5,079 bases of DNA from NCBI GenBank assembly GCA_003445835.1, contig DMCI01000036.1:1-5079 (forward strand). The letters run 5' to 3'. Source of the stretch: Clostridiales bacterium (GTDB lineage: Bacteria > Bacillota > Clostridia > Christensenellales > CAG-1252). Below the pieces are notes generated by a model. That model was not told the origin of the DNA, ran no database searches, and saw only the letters and a program-made list of their open reading frames with translations. Positions within the stretch are counted from its first letter, which is position 1, and each line of letters opens with the position of its first letter. Below, piece by piece: positions 1-5,079 of this stretch. The position numbers and the translations under genes are program-made.

Positions 1-803
1 GGTCTGACGTTGACGATCAAAATAAAGTTGCCCTTTGCGCCGCCGTTTTTGCCACAGTTGCCCTCGTTGGCAAAACTGAGCATCTGTCCGTTGTCGATAC
101 CCGCCGGGATGTTGGCGTGGATCACGCGTGAATGCTTGACCGAGCCCTTTCCGCCGCAAGCACGACAAGTATCGGTGATGATTCTGCCGTTGCCGCGACA
201 ATCGGGACAAACGCTTTGCACGACTTGTTGACCGAAAATGGTATTTTGACGCATCGTCACGCGCCCCGTACCGCCGCACCTGCCGCAAGTTTTATACGCG
301 GTGCCGTTTTTGGCGCCCGTACCGTGACAATCGGCGCAAGTCTCCTGTCTGGTGATGGAAATATCTTTCTGCACACCCTTCACGGCTTCCATAAAGTCAA
401 TGGTAATGGTAGCGGTGATATCGTCGCCGTCTATGCGACCCGTCGCGCGAGAGGAACGTCTTCCACCACCCGTAAAGGCGCTGAAGAAATCCCCAAAGAA
501 ACTGTCGAAATCGCCAAAGCCCTGCGCGCCGCCGGCACCACCGCCAAAACCTCCGCCCATCGGTCCGTTTTCATCGCCATACTGGTCGTAAGCCGCGCGT
601 TTTTGGCTGTCGGAAAGCACGTCGTAGGCGTGATTGATTTTTTTGAACTGCTCTTCCGCAGCTTTGCGCTCCGATTCGGGCTTGGTAGAATAAAGATCGG
701 GATGATACTTCTTCGCCATCTTACGATAGGCGGATTTGATCTCATCCTCGCTTGCATTTTTCTGTACGCCCAAAATCTCGTAGTAATCGTATTTATCTGC
801 CAT
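1..803 (-). CDS. dnaJ: Chaperone protein DnaJ, type I Hsp40 (N-terminal 267 residues, runs off left edge)
   Basis: Co-chaperone that binds unfolded substrate, passes it to DnaK and stimulates DnaK ATP hydrolysis in the cytoplasm. My translation from the ATG at 803 starts [13 protein letters not shown]. The J domain is residues 1-75, with the essential HPD at 34-36. A Gly/Phe-rich linker (about 80-114) includes a [10 protein letters not shown] segment. All four zinc motifs CxxCxGxG are intact, beginning at Cys156, Cys173, Cys199 and Cys213. The first part of the substrate-binding C-terminal domain follows. About 100-110 residues should be missing, since the family is usually about 375 long. 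The start is fixed by an in-frame TGA at 821-819 and the absence of any other start codon after it. It lies 81 nt downstream of dnaK. The ribosome-binding arrangement is unusual because a hairpin separates GAGG from the ATG. Identity is certain from the motifs and gene order. Confidence 0.97.
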   Translation of the reverse strand, partial: MADKYDYYEILGVQKNASEDEIKSAYRKMAKKYHPDLYSTKPESERKAAEEQFKKINHAYDVLSDSQKRAAYDQYGDENGPMGGGFGGGAGGAQGFGDFDSFFGDFFSAFTGGGRRSSRATGRIDGDDITATITIDFMEAVKGVQKDISITRQETCADCHGTGAKNGTAYKTCGRCGGTGRVTMRQNTIFGQQVVQSVCPDCRGNGRIITDTCRACGGKGSVKHSRVIHANIPAGIDNGQMLSFANEGNCGKNGGAKGNFILIVNVR

Positions 804-836
804 AACACATTTTCTCGATCAAAGATCGAGAACCTC
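804..836 (-). promoter_or_regulatory. dnaJ translation initiation region with hairpin between GAGG and start codon
   Basis: In mRNA sense the order is GAGG (836-833), a perfect 9-bp stem UUCUCGAUC/GAUCGAGAA (832-824 and 820-812) with a UUU loop (823-821), 8 nt (811-804), then AUG (803). GAGG is the best Shine-Dalgarno match upstream of dnaJ, but it is 29 nt away on the linear sequence. With the hairpin folded the spacing becomes 8 nt. The only nearer purine-rich candidate, GAG at 816-814, is weak and lies inside the 3' arm of the stem. The repeat is seen directly; its role in initiation is inferred. Confidence 0.6.
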
Positions 837-848
837 ATTTACAAAGTT

Positions 849-874
849 TGCAGAGAGGGTTTCCCCTCCCTGCA
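849..874 (-). promoter_or_regulatory. Stable GAAA-tetraloop hairpin in the dnaK-dnaJ spacer (possible attenuator or mRNA processing site)
   Basis: The mRNA-sense arms are 874-864 (UGCAGGGAGGG) and 859-849 (CCCUCUCUGCA), giving 11 pairs including one G-U wobble, closed by a GAAA loop (863-860) of the GNRA type. The wobble would be an A-C mismatch on the other strand, so the fold suits the dnaK-dnaJ transcript. It starts 10 nt after the dnaK stop codon. Only a weak CUUUGU follows, so it is a poor full terminator. Partial attenuation, 3' protection of dnaK mRNA or an RNase entry site are the plausible roles. Confidence 0.6.
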
Positions 875-884
875 TTCAAAGCGA

Positions 885-2723
<1,839 letters not shown>

Positions 2724-2729
2724 TTATTT

Positions 2730-2742
2730 GAGGCGCTGCCTC
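2730..2742 (-). repeat. Short GC-rich inverted repeat upstream of the dnaK ribosome binding site
   Basis: GAGGC and GCCTC arms (5 bp) flank a 3-nt centre. In mRNA sense the stem lies 11 nt upstream of the AAAGGAGAA site of dnaK and is followed by an A-rich, probably unstructured stretch. It could protect the 5' end of a processed dnaK message. Stems of this length occur by chance, so function is uncertain. Confidence 0.35.
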
Positions 2743-2761
2743 GATGTTTTTGTATTTGCGA

Positions 2762-2778
2762 GGATAAAACTTTTATCC
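2762..2778. repeat. Perfect 17-bp palindrome after the grpE stop codon
   Basis: GGATAAAA and TTTTATCC arms (2762-2769 and 2771-2778) are separated by one base. It lies 2 nt past the grpE stop codon. In RNA it would form an AU-rich hairpin of about 7 bp with a 3-nt loop, and there is no uridine run after it, so it is not a convincing terminator. An mRNA processing or stabilising site, or a DNA operator, are alternatives. Confidence 0.5.
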
Positions 2779-2780
2779 CG

Positions 2781-3338
2781 TTATTCACTCTTTTCCACGC
2801 CGACTTTCACCATCGCGTAACGGATGACTTTGTCGCCGATCTTGTAGCCCCTTTGGTAAACCTCCAAGACTTTTCCTACTTTGTCCTCCTCCACTTCCGC
2901 GCGCTGAACGGCGTTGTGCAGGTTATGATCGAAGTCGGCGCCTTCCGCGAGGATCTCGCTGACCCCGATCTGCGAAAGGGACGTTTCTATTTGTTTTTTT
3001 ATGAGGAGCAAGCCCTCTTTGGACTTATCATCCGTGCAGATGCCAAGCGCCCTATCGATTGAATCGATCACCGGAAGGATGGCTTCCACCGCGATAGCCG
3101 TGCCGTCGCGCCTGGCGCTTACGGTTGCTTCCTGGTTTCTCCTGCGGAAGTTTTCGTAATCGGCGCGAAGCCTTAAGTAGTTGTCCTTTTCCGTTTTAAG
3201 CTGGTCTTTCAAAGCTTCGACTTCGGGGTTCTTTTTGGGTTCCTCTTCTTTGACGAGGTTCTCCGTATCGAAGGAGACGATCTCTTCTTCGCCCTTCTCG
3301 GTCGCTTTCTTCTTATTTTCGTTTGCGGATTTCGCCAT
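2781..3338 (-). CDS. grpE: Nucleotide exchange factor GrpE
   Basis: Dimeric exchange factor that releases ADP from DnaK. The protein is 185 residues, normal for the family. A charged, Lys/Glu-rich and probably disordered N-terminus (1-36) is followed by a long helical region with YLRLRADYENFRRRNQ (54-69), the helical bundle (about 80-128) and the C-terminal beta wing. The wing holds the family signature from FDHNLHNAV (136-144) to YQRGYKIGDKVIRYAMVKV (161-179). The start chosen is the ATG at 3338, which has AAGGAG 7 nt upstream. An in-frame ATG at 3428 would add 30 residues read out of frame from hrcA, with no sign of GrpE homology. The first 26 bp overlap the end of hrcA, implying translational coupling of repressor and GrpE. 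Confidence 0.97.
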   Translation of the reverse strand: MAKSANENKKKATEKGEEEIVSFDTENLVKEEEPKKNPEVEALKDQLKTEKDNYLRLRADYENFRRRNQEATVSARRDGTAIAVEAILPVIDSIDRALGICTDDKSKEGLLLIKKQIETSLSQIGVSEILAEGADFDHNLHNAVQRAEVEEDKVGKVLEVYQRGYKIGDKVIRYAMVKVGVEKSE

Positions 3339-4371
3339 TTTTCTTCTCCTTATTATTATCATCATCGTCGGGGGTCTCTCCGTTGAACACCTTTTGGATG
3401 TAATGGAGGACGCTGACGACTTTGTCATAATCCATTCTTTCCGGTCCGATCACGCCGGCTTTACCGATCTCCGCACCGCCGATCGAATAACGCGCGGTGA
3501 CCATTGAGCAATTACCCTCCAGTCCGTCCGGCTTACCGATCCTGACCGAAAGCTCGATATCGCCGTCGTTGGTCATCAGCTCGCCAAGTTTATCCTTTTC
3601 GTCAAGCAAACGAATGAAGTCGCGGGCATTGTCGATCTCGGAGAACTCCGGATGTTGAAACATCTTGCTCGTACCCTCGACGAACACCTTGTTGTGTCTG
3701 CCGGAAGCGTACTCTTCCAAAAGATTGATGATCTTATCGAAGATGTCGTGATACTGCATCATCTCGTCGTCGATACTGGCGCTTGCGTTTTTGACGTCGC
3801 GCAACGTTTTATCCGCAAACAGTTCGTTGACCACGTTGTTTGCCGCGGCGACGTATCCGCTGCCCATATTGACGGGGATCTCGATAATGTTATCTTTGAT
3901 CACACCGCTATCCGTAATGATGACCACAAGCGCTTTGCCAGCGTCCACCTCAACGAGTTTTACCTCGCGGATACGGATGTCGTCGGTGTTTTTGATGACG
4001 ATGACGCTGGTGTAGTTGGTAGCGTCGCTGATCACGCGGGCGGTATTGCGGACGACGTCCTCGATCTCCACGATCTTTTTGCCAAGGTAATCGCGTACGC
4101 CGGCAACGCGGATCTCCTTCTTTTCGCCCGAAAGGACATTTTCAACATACAACTTGTACGCGATCTCCGTCGGGATGCGCCCTGCGGAAACGTGCGGTTG
4201 CACAAGATACCCCATTTCCTCAAGCGAAGCAAGTTCGCTTCTGATGGTCGCCGAGCTGATGTCTTCTCCGTAAAGGGACTTGATCTCTCCGCTGGACACG
4301 GGTTCGGCGGTCTTGATATAGCGTTCCACAAGCAAGCCGAGGATCTTTCTCTTCCTACTCGATAGTTCCAT
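3313..4371 (-). CDS. hrcA: Heat-inducible transcription repressor HrcA
   Basis: Repressor of class I heat-shock genes that binds CIRCE; in studied Firmicutes its activity depends on GroEL. The protein is 352 residues, slightly longer than the usual 340 or so. The N-terminal winged helix-turn-helix holds recognition segment SSATIRSELASLEEMGYL (39-56), then QPHVSAGRIPTEIAYKLYV (58-76), the HrcA hallmark with Val in place of the common Thr. A GAF-like dimerisation and effector region follows. The conserved ending is IGKAGVIGPERMDYDKVVSVL (302-322). A highly charged tail (331-352, with four Asp then Lys/Arg-rich) looks like an extension and overlaps grpE by 26 bp. The ATG at 4371 is chosen because AAAGGAGG ends 5 nt before it. 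An upstream in-frame GTG at 4404 lies within an operator half-site and has no ribosome site. The gene is probably autoregulated through the CIRCE upstream. Confidence 0.98.
   Translation of the reverse strand: MELSSRKRKILGLLVERYIKTAEPVSSGEIKSLYGEDISSATIRSELASLEEMGYLVQPHVSAGRIPTEIAYKLYVENVLSGEKKEIRVAGVRDYLGKKIVEIEDVVRNTARVISDATNYTSVIVIKNTDDIRIREVKLVEVDAGKALVVIITDSGVIKDNIIEIPVNMGSGYVAAANNVVNELFADKTLRDVKNASASIDDEMMQYHDIFDKIINLLEEYASGRHNKVFVEGTSKMFQHPEFSEIDNARDFIRLLDEKDKLGELMTNDGDIELSVRIGKPDGLEGNCSMVTARYSIGGAEIGKAGVIGPERMDYDKVVSVLHYIQKVFNGETPDDDDNNKEKKNGEIRKRK
3346..3351 (-). promoter_or_regulatory. grpE ribosome binding site, inside hrcA
   Basis: AAGGAG lies 7 nt before the grpE ATG (3338) and within the final codons of hrcA. 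It decides the grpE start. It is preceded by a run of degenerate triplets (GAC, GAT and AAT codons, 3352-3369) that is A-rich and unlikely to fold, leaving the site open to ribosomes. Confidence 0.85.
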
Positions 4372-4376
4372 ACAGA

Positions 4377-4384
4377 CCTCCTTT
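4377..4384 (-). promoter_or_regulatory. hrcA ribosome binding site
   Basis: AAAGGAGG, a near-perfect anti-16S match, ends 5 nt before the ATG at 4371. It selects this start over the in-frame GTG at 4404. Confidence 0.9.
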
Positions 4385-4393
4385 CTCGGATTG

Positions 4394-4402
4394 TTAGCAC
4401 TC
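4394..4402 (-). promoter_or_regulatory. Additional CIRCE half-site
   Basis: An exact TTAGCACTC (plus strand) lies 14 nt beyond the main CIRCE, in the hrcA leader. With its left flank it forms a 12-nt exact direct repeat, TTGTTAGCACTC, at 4391-4402 and 4414-4425. It has no inverted partner at the canonical 9-nt spacing. It may be a remnant of operator duplication or an accessory HrcA contact. Confidence 0.6.
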
Positions 4403-4416
4403 ACGGTTTCCGTTTG

Positions 4417-4443
4417 TTAGCACTCTCAACCTTTGACTGCTAA
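4417..4443. promoter_or_regulatory. CIRCE operator for HrcA
   Basis: TTAGCACTC (4417-4425), nine bases, GACTGCTAA (4435-4443). The consensus is TTAGCACTC-N9-GAGTGCTAA, so one arm is exact and the other has a single G-to-C change. It begins 1 nt downstream of the predicted -10 box and covers the predicted transcription start near 4438, the expected position for repression of the hrcA operon. Confidence 0.95.
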
Positions 4444-4444
4444 C

Positions 4445-4473
4445 AGTCTACACCTATTATTTGCCAATGTCAA
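4445..4473 (-). promoter_or_regulatory. Housekeeping (sigma-A type) promoter of the hrcA-grpE-dnaK-dnaJ operon
   Basis: In transcript sense the -35 is TTGACA (4473-4468, exact consensus), the spacer is 17 nt, and the -10 is TAGACT (4450-4445, four of six). The start site is predicted near 4438, inside the CIRCE. The heat-shock response would come from relief of HrcA repression rather than an alternative sigma factor. Confidence 0.8.
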
Positions 4474-4477
4474 GACT

Positions 4478-4506
4478 TTTATGCCAAAATTTTTAGATTT
4501 TTTCAA
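4478..4506 (-). promoter_or_regulatory. Possible second, upstream promoter
   Basis: TTGAAA (4506-4501), 17-nt spacer, CATAAA (4483-4478) preceded by TGG, an extended -10 motif. Its start would be near 4471, just ahead of the main promoter. The region is AT-rich, so chance matches are likely. If active it would meet CIRCE as a downstream roadblock. Confidence 0.35.
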
Positions 4507-4527
4507 AAAATTTTCGTATGAAAATTT
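4505..4527 (-). terminator. Weak candidate terminator after hemW
   Basis: AAATTTTC (4508-4515) and GAAAATTT (4520-4527) form an 8-bp stem with a 4-nt loop. In transcript sense it ends in six uridines (4510-4505), three of them in the stem. Seven of eight pairs are A-U, so termination would be weak and read-through from hemW into hrcA is plausible. A second AT-rich repeat, TATAATC/GATTATA, lies at 4533-4549. Confidence 0.3.
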
Positions 4528-4585
4528 CCGCGTATAATCTATGATTATATGGATCTAAAATAAAGATAGTAACAATAAGGAAAGT

Positions 4586-5079
4586 TTAATAGATCAGTTC
4601 TTCTATGATCGAATTGGAAACGTAAAAATATTCGGGTGCGATCGCGACGTTTTTGTCCGAGAACAAGAGCATTTTACCGAGTTTTTTGACCTTTTCACCG
4701 TACAAACTCATAAAATCAACGCCGAAAATTGCGTAAAAATCTTCCGTATTCAACCCCTCTTCCAACCGCAAGCCGAGCATAATAAATTCCTTCATCGCTT
4801 CGAGTTCGGTGATCTCTTCCGAAGTCACGCCACCCACGCCGTGCGTCGCAAGGTAAAAGGACAAATCGTCGGCGTTTTTACGGCGGACGCCGCCCTTTCC
4901 GTTTCGCAAAAAGGAAGAAGCGCCAAGCCCCAATCCCAAATATTCACCGTATTGCCAAACGGAATAATTGTAACCGCAAACCGCGTCTTTTTTACAAAAA
5001 TTGCTGATCTCGTAACGGTGGAAGCCCGCTTTCTTGAGTTTTTCCCGCGCAAGATCGTAAAGATCGACGGCAAGATCGT
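4586..5079 (-). CDS. hemW: Radical SAM family haem chaperone HemW (C-terminal 163 residues, start lies beyond right edge)
   Basis: HemW, formerly annotated as an oxygen-independent coproporphyrinogen III oxidase-like protein, binds haem for delivery to haem proteins. Only the C-terminal part is present. The radical-SAM CxxxCxxC cluster site lies outside the window. Visible are LKKAGFHRYEISNF, matching the family GYxxYEISNFA region, then YLGLGLGASSFL, matching the usual YLGLGPGAHS. A helical and winged-helix C-terminal domain follows, with EFIMLGLRLEEGLN, FYAIFG and VSNSIIEEL close to the terminus. The usual CxHNxxYW is CGYNYSVW here, a divergent form. The frame is open from 5077 to the TAA at 4588-4586. 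Position directly upstream of hrcA is the common Firmicutes arrangement, with 214 nt between them. Confidence 0.9.
   Translation of the reverse strand, partial: DLAVDLYDLAREKLKKAGFHRYEISNFCKKDAVCGYNYSVWQYGEYLGLGLGASSFLRNGKGGVRRKNADDLSFYLATHGVGGVTSEEITELEAMKEFIMLGLRLEEGLNTEDFYAIFGVDFMSLYGEKVKKLGKMLLFSDKNVAIAPEYFYVSNSIIEELIY

Noticed and set aside
431..838. A 135-codon minus-strand frame overlapping the start of dnaJ.
   Set aside because: It is the +1 frame of dnaJ; the dnaJ frame itself shows an intact J domain and zinc motifs, with no sign of a frameshift.
3339..3428. A 30-residue N-terminal extension of GrpE from an upstream ATG.
   Set aside because: The region codes for HrcA in another frame, and the ATG at 3338 has a clear AAGGAG 7 nt upstream.
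3652..4365. A 237-codon plus-strand open frame opposite hrcA.
   Set aside because: Antisense shadow of a clear hrcA gene, with no ribosome binding site or recognisable domain.
4372..4404. An 11-residue N-terminal extension of HrcA from a GTG start.
   Set aside because: The GTG lies at the extra CIRCE half-site and lacks a ribosome site; the ATG at 4371 has AAAGGAGG at ideal spacing.
4533..4538. A perfect TATAAT on the plus strand in the hemW-hrcA spacer.
   Set aside because: No acceptable -35 box lies 16-18 nt upstream, and it would only transcribe antisense to hemW. It is better explained as part of an AT-rich inverted repeat.

Overview
The window holds the classical class I heat-shock operon of Gram-positive bacteria, all on the minus strand. 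Reading from right to left it contains the 3' end of hemW (stop at 4586), hrcA (4371-3313), grpE (3338-2781), dnaK (2702-885) and the first 267 codons of dnaJ (803 to the left edge). The order hemW-hrcA-grpE-dnaK-dnaJ, a DnaK that lacks the roughly 24-residue nucleotide-binding-domain insert of Proteobacteria, a sigma-A type promoter and a CIRCE operator all point to a Firmicutes bacterium. The mid-GC coding sequence and divergent details suggest an uncultured or gut Clostridia-like lineage, but that finer placement is a guess.

Control region (4372-4585, 214 nt between hemW and hrcA): there is a near-consensus promoter (TTGACA, 17 nt, TAGACT). A CIRCE element (TTAGCACTC-N9-GACTGCTAA on the plus strand, one mismatch in one arm) begins 1 nt downstream of the -10 box. 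A third exact CIRCE half-site follows 14 nt further on, between the operator and the hrcA ribosome binding site. A weaker second promoter and two AT-rich hairpins lie upstream. HrcA would bind CIRCE and repress the operon, with GroEL usually modulating HrcA activity.

Operon body: hrcA and grpE overlap by 26 bp, and the grpE Shine-Dalgarno lies inside the acidic C-terminal tail codons of HrcA. The grpE-dnaK (78 nt) and dnaK-dnaJ (81 nt) spacers both carry inverted repeats. The dnaK-dnaJ spacer is the most interesting part of the window. It contains an 11-bp stem capped by a GAAA tetraloop, then a GAGG motif, then a perfect 9-bp hairpin, then 8 nt, then the dnaJ AUG. Unfolded, GAGG is 29 nt from the start codon, too far for normal initiation. 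With the hairpin folded the effective spacing is 8 nt. This suggests a structure-bridged or structure-gated dnaJ start.

How the genes work together: DnaK is the ATP-dependent Hsp70, DnaJ delivers substrates and stimulates ATP hydrolysis, GrpE exchanges nucleotide, and HrcA is the repressor. HemW is a radical-SAM-family haem chaperone that sits beside this operon in many Firmicutes without a known functional link. I see no mobile element, tRNA, rRNA, CRISPR array or new multi-gene system. The unusual material is regulatory RNA and DNA structure in the spacers.
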